From NCBI RefSeq assembly GCF_018613195.1, contig NZ_JAGGQQ010000004.1:1-64000 (forward strand): 64,000 bases of DNA, in the 5' to 3' direction. Under the pieces are notes generated by a model. It did not search any database, was not told the DNA's origin, and saw only the letters and a program-made list of their open reading frames with translations. Position numbers and translations under genes: made by a program. The stretch's first letter is position 1, and each line of letters begins with the position of its first letter. Source of the stretch: Bacillus sp. ISL-45 (GTDB taxonomy: Bacteria; Bacillota; Bacilli; Bacillales; Cytobacillaceae). Below are positions 16,261 through 23,595 of the stretch, in pieces.

Positions 16261-16620
16261 TTAATTGCGGGCAAGCGGCATATAAGCTGCCGGATTCAAC
16301 TCTTCGCTTTCAATGACGATTGCATTTAATCCAGCTTCTGTTTTCGTTTCATGCCATTCACCTTTGTTCCAGAAAATCGCGGTACCAGTCTCGACTTTAA
16401 AATATTCATCTGACTCTCCTCTTACAAGGCCCTCTCCGCTCACCACCAACAGCAGCTGTGGCATGGTCGCCTGGTGGTATCCAATCATTCCGTTTTCTTC
16501 AAGGTACATAAAACCAATATGAGTAGCATTAGTTGTTCTCACAATTCGGGACATCACAAAGTCTGAATCAAATTTTGTTATATTAACTCCGCTGTTTTTA
16601 TTGAAGCTGTAGAATTCCAC
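16261..16620 (-). CDS. Cupin-fold protein
   Basis: About 119 residues from GTG 16620 with GGGGGGAG upstream; the longer frame overlaps the preceding gene. A small beta barrel is suggested by HIGFMYLEENGMIGYHQA (motif 1 region), LLLVVSGEGLVRGES, and GTAIFWNKGEWHETKTE (motif 2 with G-WHE). It may bind a metal; function unknown. It overlaps or abuts the nucleotidyltransferase gene in a small run. Confidence 0.78.
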   Translation of the reverse strand: MEFYSFNKNSGVNITKFDSDFVMSRIVRTTNATHIGFMYLEENGMIGYHQATMPQLLLVVSGEGLVRGESDEYFKVETGTAIFWNKGEWHETKTEAGLNAIVIESEELNPAAYMPLARN

Positions 16621-16634
16621 TTTTCTCCCCCCTA

Positions 16635-17207
16635 TTATGCCCTCAATTTTTCCAGCCACAGGTGTTCTGGGTCTTGTAAAACCAAGGCATTGGATAGCCA
16701 ATTCTTCTGTTTGCTGGAAAGCTTGTCATAAATAATTAAGAAGTCCTGCTGATCCTTTGGTCGTATATGCTTTGATTTATAAAGAAGGACTATTAATGGA
16801 TTTAAATAAGGTAGACCGCTTGGCGTAAAACTCCCTACCTCCGTAAGCGGCATCTTCACTCTCGAATCCCTTCGATACACCCATTCCAACCCGTCCGTTT
16901 CATTAAAAAGAATTTCAAACCTGGCACCGGATTGTTTATTGCTGGGATGCAATTCATGTACTGGCAAATGTAAGAATTCCATTCCCCAGGTTTTTAGTTC
17001 ATGGTCTTCGACTTTGTCGATATTCCATTTTCCCAAATAATCCTTCAGGAAGGTTTGGTCTTCTCTAAATACCACAATTTCAATATCCTTATGTTCTCTG
17101 GAAACATAGCCAAGATAAAGGTCTGCTACCCACCCGCCTGCTATATACCATGGCCTTTTGAAGTCTGACATTAGTGAATGCATTCTAAAACATGCTTCAA
17201 ATGACAT
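16635..17207 (-). CDS. Nucleotidyltransferase, aminoglycoside ANT-like
   Basis: 190 residues. WYIAGGWVADLYLG (residues about 20-33) and EHKDIEIVVFRED form the GG-W and paired-acid motif of the nucleotidyltransferase fold found in ANT(2'')-like and LinB-like enzymes. The C-terminal part (LPYLNPLIVLLYKSKHIRPKDQQDF) matches the family's helical end. It could adenylylate an antibiotic or another small molecule; resistance is not shown. Confidence 0.8.
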   Translation of the reverse strand: MSFEACFRMHSLMSDFKRPWYIAGGWVADLYLGYVSREHKDIEIVVFREDQTFLKDYLGKWNIDKVEDHELKTWGMEFLHLPVHELHPSNKQSGARFEILFNETDGLEWVYRRDSRVKMPLTEVGSFTPSGLPYLNPLIVLLYKSKHIRPKDQQDFLIIYDKLSSKQKNWLSNALVLQDPEHLWLEKLRA

Positions 17208-17217
17208 TTACTTGTCC

Positions 17218-17694
17218 TCAAATACTATACTTATGAACGATCAGATGCTGTGGCGCCTCAGGCAATTCGCTCAAAGATGTCCTAATGAACTCGGGGTATA
17301 GTTTGAATTCTTCAAGGCCGCTGATTGGCACCCACTGATAGACCAGCCGATCACCCTCTTCTCCAAAGAACTCTTCCTTGTGGAAATTGAACCTGCCATT
17401 TTGAGGAGAAACTTGATAATACAGCCCTATTTCATGATAGTTTTTATTGTTATAATCAAAGAAGTTCTCAGTGAACCAGAGAAGTTTTTCCACCTTTACA
17501 TCTATCCCTAACTCTTCTTTTACTTCTCTCACCACGCTTGTCTGTGAATCCTCCTGAAGCTCGACCCTTCCTCCCGGCAACGCCCAGTGCTCGTCCTTAG
17601 CCTGCCTATGGATCAGCACATGGTTGTCCACAATCATAACCGCCGCTACCCGATAATTAAAAACAGCTTTTTCCATGTAAAACGTTGCATCCAT
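17218..17694 (-). CDS. NUDIX hydrolase
   Basis: 158 residues; start with GAGGAGG upstream. NUDIX box: GGRVELQEDSQTSVVREVKEELGID. A preceding VLIHRQAKDEHWALPGG is characteristic. The distal part has FGEEGDRLVYQWVPISGLEEFKLYPEF, as in NUDIX proteins acting on sugar nucleotides or oxidised nucleotides. It lies 10 bases upstream of the nucleotidyltransferase gene. Confidence 0.87.
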   Translation of the reverse strand: MDATFYMEKAVFNYRVAAVMIVDNHVLIHRQAKDEHWALPGGRVELQEDSQTSVVREVKEELGIDVKVEKLLWFTENFFDYNNKNYHEIGLYYQVSPQNGRFNFHKEEFFGEEGDRLVYQWVPISGLEEFKLYPEFIRTSLSELPEAPQHLIVHKYSI

Positions 17695-17706
17695 TGTTCG
17701 TCCTCC

Positions 17707-18255
17707 TCATTTTAAAAATGCATCTAATTCTTTTGCCAATCTAGATTTCCAAAAGCCCTTTTGCTTCATTAATTCTTTAATTTCATCAATGGTTTGATAG
17801 GACAGGCGAACATGGTAGTAATTAATATATTCAACCACAGCAAAAAGAAAGAGAAAAATGAACCAATTTAATTCAATTGGTTTGCTGATGAATTGATAGA
17901 TTAATATAAACACACCTATTAATATCAACCAGGAATTCAGCCTTTTAAAATTCGCGAAAGTTCTTAACTGACCATTAGGCAGAGCAGTAAAATCATTTTG
18001 TTGAACCTGTTTCAGCTTCAAATACCAATAATAGCTCCCCTGAAGCAAAATAAACTCCAACAGGACGAAGGCATATAAAGACGAATAGGAGGTTAGGTAA
18101 GGGACTGACCATTCAAAAAGCTGAATATACAGAATCCACATTAGAGCAAAAGTGAACACTGCAAACAATTCACCTTTGTATAGACTGGCTAACTTCTTAT
18201 TCAGCTTATTTTGCATCTGAGAAACCTCATAAGCTTCATAAGATTTTTTATTCAT
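17707..18255 (-). CDS. Hypothetical four-helix membrane protein
   Basis: 182 residues with four hydrophobic segments in two pairs (about residues 30-50, 60-80, 108-125 and 130-147) and a charged C-terminal tail. No family recognised. Its ATG overlaps the TGA of the 35-codon NUDIX remnant (4-nt ATGA overlap), so translation is probably coupled to that broken frame. Confidence 0.7.
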   Translation of the reverse strand: MNKKSYEAYEVSQMQNKLNKKLASLYKGELFAVFTFALMWILYIQLFEWSVPYLTSYSSLYAFVLLEFILLQGSYYWYLKLKQVQQNDFTALPNGQLRTFANFKRLNSWLILIGVFILIYQFISKPIELNWFIFLFLFAVVEYINYYHVRLSYQTIDEIKELMKQKGFWKSRLAKELDAFLK

Positions 18256-18359
18256 GGATTAAGCTGGCCAGGCAACTCATGGATCACGGCCACTGCAACC
18301 CCTGCCAAAATCAAAGGCTGATGACCGATATCCTTTCGCAAATCCTCTATGTAACCCAT
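18252..18359 (-). pseudogene. N-terminal stub of a NUDIX hydrolase
   Basis: A 35-codon frame with a good ribosome binding site (GGGAGG, then ATG). MGYIEDLRKDIGHQPLILAG followed by VAVAVIHE matches the N-terminus of full-length NUDIX hydrolases of about 150 residues. The frame then ends in ELPGQLNP and TGA, before any NUDIX box. The rest of the gene is missing and the membrane protein gene starts at the same point, which suggests a deletion junction. It may survive as a leader for the downstream gene. Confidence 0.7.
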
Positions 18360-18447
18360 ATTTCCTCCCTAATAAGTAAAAATTTTCTAGGTAAACAGAA
18401 TTCGACAGAAGCAGCAGATATCCTTCTATTTTCCAAAAAAAATAGCG

Positions 18448-18711
18448 CCATCACACCTATGATGGACACTTTCTTCCGGGATCTTGCTCTTTTTGTCCGT
18501 CATCACGTCTATGATGGACACTTCTTCTCTTGATCCCGACTTTTTTGTCCGTCATTACGTCTATGACGGACGCTTTTTCTCTCGATTCCGACCTTTTTGT
18601 CCATCATCACATTCATGATGGACACTCTCTCCCTCAATCCCTACTTTTTTGTCCGTCATTACGTCTATGACGGACACTTTTCCATTCAGTCTCGCTCTTT
18701 TTGTCCATCAT
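18448..18711 (+). repeat. Array B: five 52-bp tandem units (type B)
   Basis: Units start at 18459, 18511, 18563, 18615 and 18667, an exact 52-bp period, with a half-palindrome remnant from 18448. The left arm is ATGAYGGACA, followed by CTTTTC-like and C/T-rich linker; the right arm is TTTTTGTCCRTCAT. Junction hairpins have 7-nt loops. At three of four junctions the arms pair perfectly although they alternate between CGTCAT/ATGACG and CATCAT/ATGATG. The array ends four bases beyond the stop codon of the gene at 18716. Confidence 0.95.
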
Positions 18712-18715
18712 CCTA

Positions 18716-19252
18716 TCAATTTCCGGACCGCTTTCTAATAAATATGAGGGATACTATCATTAAACTAACCAATGGAAGCCAGATATAGATGTAGCGGACG
18801 ACTGGGCTTTGCAACTTATTTTGCAGATTCACTTCTTCGGTTGGCCTCGACCCTTTTCCTAGTGCCGCTAAATCCTCCCCGGCGCTGCTTAATTCTTTGG
18901 TTCGGTCACAAATATTGGTTGTCAATTCACCCTGGAAGTCATAGGCATATACCAAGTAAGATTCTCCGTCAAAAAAATCAATAGAACAGCTGTCCCATTC
19001 ATCCTTCAATATGATTTCTGTTTGTGATACACCTTTCCATGTTTCTTTCACCTCAAATAATATCTTTCTATTATTATTCTTGTTTTTTATATAAAGGATT
19101 TTCCCGATGAATACCGCTTTGGAGCTTTCCATTTCTTTTTCAACGCTTTTCTCTTCCACACATTTGCAAGCGTGGCTGGCTGTTGGGAGTGTTGTCAAAG
19201 CCGCAGCTAAAAGAATGACTGCTATGGAAAAGGATACTAGTTTTGGTTTCAC
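18716..19252 (-). CDS. Secreted/anchored TIMP-like (NTR fold) protein
   Basis: 178 residues from GTG 19252. A signal peptide (hydrophobic residues 7-26, cleavage near TASHA) is followed immediately by CKC, the N-terminal Cys-x-Cys typical of TIMP/netrin-like domains, and further Cys in DSCSIDFF and NICDRT. A C-terminal membrane helix (YIYIWLPLVSLMIVSLIFI) and a basic tail anchor it outside the membrane. The function in bacteria is unknown. Array B starts in its 3' flank. Confidence 0.75.
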   Translation of the reverse strand: MKPKLVSFSIAVILLAAALTTLPTASHACKCVEEKSVEKEMESSKAVFIGKILYIKNKNNNRKILFEVKETWKGVSQTEIILKDEWDSCSIDFFDGESYLVYAYDFQGELTTNICDRTKELSSAGEDLAALGKGSRPTEEVNLQNKLQSPVVRYIYIWLPLVSLMIVSLIFIRKRSGN

Positions 19253-19286
19253 CCTTCATCTGCCTCCATTTTTTAAAAATAGAATC

Positions 19287-19311
19287 AGCACTGCCTAACC
19301 AAAGCAGTGCT
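19287..19311 (-). terminator. Hairpin after methyltransferase gene
   Basis: AGCACTGC/GCAGTGCT pair around a 9-base loop, eight bases past the stop of the gene at 19319. The T-rich tail is imperfect (GATTCTATTTTT). Confidence 0.6.
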
Positions 19312-19318
19312 AACCTAA

Positions 19319-19948
19319 TCATTTCTTCGTAACTTCTATCACTCCGCCACAGTGGGAAATTGGCAGGAATTCCAGTTTGCAGCTATCCTCTAAATCAGAA
19401 CCGAATTCATTGAAAACAAAGTAGAATTCATCATCATCCCAGAATTCTTTGCTGTCTTTTTTACAATCTTCGAGCTCCCGCCTCGTTTCAAAGGCAATGT
19501 CCCCAATCAGGATTTTGCCGCCATCCGTTAACAATGGCAATAATTCCTTTATAAAAGAAACCTTCTCTACGTCAGTTAAATGGTGCAAAGCGTAGGTGCT
19601 TACGATATACTCGTATTTTTTTCTTTTTAATTCTGCGGGCAAGCCGTTGGCAATATTCCATTCAATCAGGTTGGCCTTCGGCATTTTAGGCTGTGCCAGG
19701 GCAATCATTCTCTCCGAAAAATCGATTCCATCAATATGATATCCACTTTCATACAGTTTTGATGTTAAAACACCTGTACCAAAGCCGATATCCAGAACTC
19801 TCGCATTTTCTTTTTCCATCACTTCATTAAAAATTGTATTCAAAATTGCTCGATACCCCGCAAATGGGTATACTCCATTTTCTTCACTAACCTGTACTGT
19901 TTTGTCATAGCCGTCTGCCCACAAATCAAAACCTTGTTTATTTAACAT
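19319..19948 (-). CDS. Class I SAM-dependent methyltransferase
   Basis: About 209 residues from ATG 19948 (GGAGGA upstream). Motif I is RVLDIGFGTGVLTSKLY, then DGIDFSERM, YIVSTYALHHLTD (post II) and LTDGGKILIGDIAFE (motif III). The core is close in pattern to the YrrT-type enzyme at 32866 ([13 protein letters not shown]), so the two may share ancestry. Substrate unknown. Confidence 0.87.
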   Translation of the reverse strand: MLNKQGFDLWADGYDKTVQVSEENGVYPFAGYRAILNTIFNEVMEKENARVLDIGFGTGVLTSKLYESGYHIDGIDFSERMIALAQPKMPKANLIEWNIANGLPAELKRKKYEYIVSTYALHHLTDVEKVSFIKELLPLLTDGGKILIGDIAFETRRELEDCKKDSKEFWDDDEFYFVFNEFGSDLEDSCKLEFLPISHCGGVIEVTKK

Positions 19949-20083
19949 GAATGCTCCTCCAATTATTTGAGAACATCGAGCACTCCCTCGCAATTTTAGA
20001 CTGCGATGTTCTCCATTATTTTTCTGATGCCCATAATCCTTCTTGCCTGTTTCATCTCAATCGCCACCCTTCATAAAATTCAT

Positions 20084-20248
20084 TTAACGATAAAAACCAA
20101 GTTCATCTTGTTCGAATTCCGCGACCGGCTTTTCCGTGATTCTTTCCACAGCTCTATAAAACCCTTCGGTCTCCTTCGAATCTTCGATTAATTCCACCAC
20201 TACTTCCTTGCCATATTCCTGTATCAATCTTATATTCCGCTGACTCAT
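20084..20248 (-). CDS. Small hypothetical protein (54 residues)
   Basis: Begins MSQRNIRLIQEYGKEVVVEL and is rich in Glu, ending ...EFEQDELGFYR. The ATG overlaps the TGA of the upstream 46-residue gene (ATGA), with AGAGGAAAAG before it. A short, highly charged protein of unknown role. Coupling to two upstream genes supports it as real. A further 19-codon frame (19996-20055) downstream is too weak to call. Confidence 0.65.
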   Translation of the reverse strand: MSQRNIRLIQEYGKEVVVELIEDSKETEGFYRAVERITEKPVAEFEQDELGFYR

Positions 20249-20385
20249 TCTTTTCCTCTTTTCGCCATCTCCTCCAGCAGTGAAATGATTTGATCGTTCT
20301 GCTCAATCATTTTCTCATTTTGCTTCCTGAGCTTTGTAAAATCGACCATAAATGCAAATAAAAGAATGGCTATAATGACCGTCAC
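20245..20385 (-). CDS. Small membrane-anchored coiled-coil protein (46 residues)
   Basis: The GTG start overlaps the TGA of the HAD gene (GTGA), with GGAAGGAG upstream. The product has one N-terminal helix (MTVIIAILLFAFMVDF) followed by a heptad-like helix (KLRKQNEKMIEQNDQIISLL) and a short charged tail. It is a membrane-tethered coiled coil of the kind common as small Bacillus proteins. No function known. Confidence 0.7.
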   Translation of the reverse strand: MTVIIAILLFAFMVDFTKLRKQNEKMIEQNDQIISLLEEMAKRGKE

Positions 20386-20936
20386 TTCTTTACTCCTTCC
20401 TTCCCCATAAGCCAGTCTATTGCCTCATTCAAATCTCTCGCAATAAAATCCGGCTGAATTTGTCCCCATCGGCCAAAATACTGTTTGTTTATGTATTTAT
20501 CATAGGCTTCCTGGCCGCTTCCCGTTTTGACCAATATCTTGAAACAACCAGCTTCATCAGCAGCCACCATGTCTGTCCATCTATCCCCAATCACTGCACA
20601 TCGATGTAATTGCAGATTATTTTCTGACGCAGCTTTTTTTAGCATTCCGGGAGAAGGTTTCCTGCAAGCGCAGCCTTCCTCATGGTGATGAGGACAAATA
20701 TAAGCCTTGTTAAATCCAAAAGTGTTCAACTCTTCTTCAAACTGATCGACATCAGCTTCACCGTTCGCAATCCCTGGCTGGTTCGTAAAAGAATAAACTA
20801 AAATATTGTTGTCTTTTAATAGCTTAATTGATTCCTTGACACCCGGGAATAACTTGAAATCCCACGGATAAATCACTTTGTCACTTCCGCCGAGAGTCCC
20901 ATCCCGGTCGATAAAAACAGCCTGGATATGCAACAC
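20382..20936 (-). CDS. HAD-IIIA phosphatase (GmhB/HisB-N type)
   Basis: 184 residues. Motif I is FIDRDGTLGG, with the two catalytic Asp. The zinc loop is CPHHHEEGCACRKPSPGM, typical of GmhB-like enzymes that dephosphorylate heptose bisphosphate or related sugar phosphates. RCAVIGDRWTDMVAADEAG gives the C-terminal acidic motif. It heads a three-gene coupled unit with two tiny downstream genes. Confidence 0.87.
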   Translation of the reverse strand: MLHIQAVFIDRDGTLGGSDKVIYPWDFKLFPGVKESIKLLKDNNILVYSFTNQPGIANGEADVDQFEEELNTFGFNKAYICPHHHEEGCACRKPSPGMLKKAASENNLQLHRCAVIGDRWTDMVAADEAGCFKILVKTGSGQEAYDKYINKQYFGRWGQIQPDFIARDLNEAIDWLMGKEGVKK

Positions 20937-21100
20937 GATATCTCCCCCTACAAAACAAACTCCAAGTAAATTTTAGTTTTGCCGGCACATATTATTTTCA
21001 CCTGGCACCTGCATACTTTTTAATAATTCAATCATTTCCATCATACCATTCCACAAAATACATTTATATCCATATATTCCGAAGCAGGATGAAAGAATTA

Positions 21101-21131
21101 AAAAAATCCCACGCCAATTGGCAGGGGATTT
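21101..21131 (-). terminator. Terminator of the ccd operon
   Basis: On the minus strand, AAATCCCC-loop-GGGATTT is followed by a T-run, starting just after the ccdC stop at 21136. Confidence 0.85.
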
Positions 21132-21135
21132 CTGA

Positions 21136-21618
21136 TTAATTCATTTTCTTATCACTATTCACTTCAGTGTGAAGCTTTTTAAACTGCAAATACATCGCGA
21201 CTCTCCACGGAACAATCATTCCAAAGGCAAGGATCCAGAACATGCCGCCCAGTTCGCCTACATCGAATGAGCTGCTTAGCACAAGCTTAGCAATTACACG
21301 TACGATCAACAGACCGATTAAAATGAAGGCAAATGCCTTGGATCTTTTTAAAAAGATTTCCCGGCCCCTTACTTCGAATTTAGAGGTCTTGATAAGAAGG
21401 ATCGAAAATAACATTCCCACTGTAAGTGCCTCAATAATCTGTAAAAAATGAACCCGGAACATTGGGAAGATGAACATGAGCGCACCGGTGCTCATGAAGA
21501 TTGGCGGTAAGATAATTTTCTTGGCAGATGCTGGTTTTTTGGCAGCCTTCATCCTCATGAAAGTCACGAAGATGGCCATGCCAATTGCTCCAACTGTTGA
21601 CGCCAGAACATAATTCAT
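21136..21618 (-). CDS. ccdC: Cytochrome c biogenesis protein CcdC (YneJ)
   Basis: 160 residues with about four to five membrane helices and the conserved PPIFMSTGALMFIFP segment. Size and sequence match B. subtilis YneJ/CcdC. It lies downstream of the CheY-like gene and ccdA in the same order as in B. subtilis. CcdC is encoded with the cytochrome c maturation thiol-transfer gene, but its exact role is not established. It is followed by a terminator. Confidence 0.9.
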   Translation of the reverse strand: MNYVLASTVGAIGMAIFVTFMRMKAAKKPASAKKIILPPIFMSTGALMFIFPMFRVHFLQIIEALTVGMLFSILLIKTSKFEVRGREIFLKRSKAFAFILIGLLIVRVIAKLVLSSSFDVGELGGMFWILAFGMIVPWRVAMYLQFKKLHTEVNSDKKMN

Positions 21619-21700
21619 TCTTTATTTCATCCCTTATAATAGATTTCCCCATAATTATAATGAAAATAAGCCATTTAAGATAGACTTAAATGGCTGTTTC

Positions 21701-22060
21701 TTATCTTAATACTCTTAATACAGAATCGACCACCTGTGAATCATCGAAAGGCTTTACGATAAAATCTTTTGCCCCTGCCTCGATTGCATCCACCACCATT
21801 TTCTGCTGACCCATGGCAGAGCACATGATGATTTTTGCATCCTTGAATTCCCGTTTTATTTCTTTTACGGCATCCAGTCCGCTCATTTCAGGCATTGTAA
21901 TATCCATTGTCACAAGGTCGGGCTTTAGCTCACGATACAGCATGACTGCTTCACGTCCATTTTCAGCTTCCCCTACTATTTCGTGATTCGCTTTCTTCAG
22001 AATATTGGTTAAGGTGATTCTCATAAATTTTGCGTCGTCAACTATCAAAATTCTGGCCAT
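21701..22060 (-). CDS. yneI: CheY-like single-domain response regulator (YneI)
   Basis: 119 residues from ATG 22060 (GGGGAGG upstream). A complete receiver domain: acidic pair in ILIVDDAKFM, the phosphorylation site in LVTMDITMPEMSG, CSAMGQ with the Thr/Ser position, and KDFIVKPF with the conserved Lys. There is no output domain. The position between ccdA and ccdC matches B. subtilis yneI (also called ccdB). The kinase and the target are not known. Confidence 0.9.
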   Translation of the reverse strand: MARILIVDDAKFMRITLTNILKKANHEIVGEAENGREAVMLYRELKPDLVTMDITMPEMSGLDAVKEIKREFKDAKIIMCSAMGQQKMVVDAIEAGAKDFIVKPFDDSQVVDSVLRVLR

Positions 22061-22355
22061 TGCTGTATCCTCCCCGACAATCACAACAATTATATTAATT
22101 TGTTAAAATTCTCCTTAGTTACTATATAACTATATTTAACCATTATTTTCAATGTAAAGACACCGACAAAATTCTCACATGGTGAATTTTCCTTATGAAT
22201 ATAATCATAAATATGGGCATATGCTCCTGATTATCCTGAAGTTATAACGGCTTTAATTGGGTTTCTCTATATTTTACCTATTTCTCATTACCATTGTAAT
22301 TAAAAAGGTTCTCATGACATTAAGCACAGAGTCACAGGAATCCAATTATCCCTTT

Positions 22356-23066
22356 TTAAAACCCTGTAAAATCACCAAAAAACATTGAAAGAAACGAAAT
22401 CAGCTTCGTCATCCAATCGAAGAACAACATGATTCCGACTAATATCATGATATAGCCGCCGATTTTAACAATTTTCACATTATGCTTACGGATCCACTGC
22501 ATTTTTCCGATAAAGAAAGAAAGAATGAAAAACGGAATCGCAAATCCAAGAGTATACGCGATCATATACAGCATTCCTGATCCTGGGTTTGAGCTCGCAA
22601 GCAGAATGACTGAGGCGAGGATCGGGCCAGTACATGGAGTCCATCCGGCTGCAAATGCCATACCGATCAATGAGGACCCGAAATAACCGGATGGGCGGTT
22701 CTTGAATTCTATCTTCCTGTCTTTCATCAAAAATTCAGGCTTAAAGAAGCCGATTACCATTAACCCGAAAGCAACTATAAAGATGGCACCCAATTGACGG
22801 ATGAGGTCCTGGTACTGCATGAAAAATTGGCCGACGAAAGAGGTTCCAAAGCCAATTGCAATGAAAATGACCGAAAAGCCCAGCAGGAAAAATAATGTAT
22901 GGAGCAGACTGCGCTTTTGCAGCATCGCATTTTCGCTTTTCAATTCACCCACGGACATTCCGGTAATATAAGATAAAAACGCGGGGTAAAGCGGCAAGCA
23001 GCATGGAGAAATAAAGCTAAGGAACCCCGCTCCCATAGCAATGAAAATATTAATATCTGTCATCAT
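22356..23066 (-). CDS. ccdA: Cytochrome c biogenesis protein CcdA
   Basis: 236 residues with six predicted membrane helices. The redox cysteines are visible in [19 protein letters not shown] and [13 protein letters not shown] (PC motifs in helices 1 and 4 of the DsbD/CcdA family). It moves reducing power from the cytoplasm to extracytoplasmic thioredoxin-like proteins for cytochrome c maturation and spore synthesis. It is the first gene of ccdA-yneI-ccdC. The gaps on either side (22061-22355, 23067-23364) show no other gene. Confidence 0.93.
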   Translation of the reverse strand: MMTDINIFIAMGAGFLSFISPCCLPLYPAFLSYITGMSVGELKSENAMLQKRSLLHTLFFLLGFSVIFIAIGFGTSFVGQFFMQYQDLIRQLGAIFIVAFGLMVIGFFKPEFLMKDRKIEFKNRPSGYFGSSLIGMAFAAGWTPCTGPILASVILLASSNPGSGMLYMIAYTLGFAIPFFILSFFIGKMQWIRKHNVKIVKIGGYIMILVGIMLFFDWMTKLISFLSMFFGDFTGF

Positions 23067-23364
23067 TCCATCTCCAGTCCATATTCGTTAGTCCCATTCT
23101 AACAAAACCATATACTACTATTATAGTTTAACTGTGAACAATTTATTAATTTCTATAGAAAAGGTGTTTACCTATTTAAAAACTGGGTAATAAACTATGG
23201 TGTATAATTTTAACAGGAAAATAATTTACAAATGTTTCTTTTGAAATTTGGCAGTATATGCTATATACTAATATAGCACTTGTAACAATTACTATATTTA
23301 TAACGATTTTACATAAGCTTTTTTCCTATATTGCCGAGAGATAAAACAAGAAAGGATTTTCACA

Positions 23365-23535
23365 TTGTCTAAAGAGCAACTGATCACCCTCATTGAAAAG
23401 AAACGCGAAGAGCTAATCCAAATCGCTTCTCAAAATGGCTTGAATTCTACCATAGCTATCACTTATAGCCAGGAACTTGATGAACTATTAAATGAATATA
23501 ACCGTGTTTATATAAAAAAGATAGCAGCCCACTAA
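23365..23535 (+). CDS. Spo0E-family aspartyl-phosphate phosphatase
   Basis: 56 residues from TTG 23365 (AAAGGA eight bases upstream). Two helices joined by a short turn, with the family signature YSQELDELLNEY (S-x-ELD). These small proteins dephosphorylate Spo0A~P and so delay sporulation. In B. subtilis a Spo0E-like gene (ynzD) also lies in the yne region near ccdA as I recall, but the assignment to that orthologue is inference. Followed at once by a terminator. Confidence 0.85.
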   Translation: MSKEQLITLIEKKREELIQIASQNGLNSTIAITYSQELDELLNEYNRVYIKKIAAH

Positions 23536-23536
23536 A

Positions 23537-23573
23537 AAACAGCTAAAACGCCATAAGCGTTATAGCTGTTTTA
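23537..23573. terminator. Bidirectional terminator
   Basis: AAACAGCTA...TAGCTGTTT with an inner AACGC/GCGTT stem, followed by TTATTTTTT. It separates the Spo0E-like gene from the convergent ABC transporter gene. Confidence 0.9.
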
Positions 23574-23595
23574 TTTTTTATGTCATCAGTATTGT

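Noticed and set aside
3731-17207. APH-type kinase and ANT-like nucleotidyltransferase as antibiotic resistance genes
   Set aside because: Fold motifs are clear, but these families cover many substrates and no specific resistance signature could be confirmed by reading alone.
19996-20055. 19-codon basic frame after the two tiny genes
   Set aside because: Weak ribosome binding site (GGGTGG at distance) and no other support.
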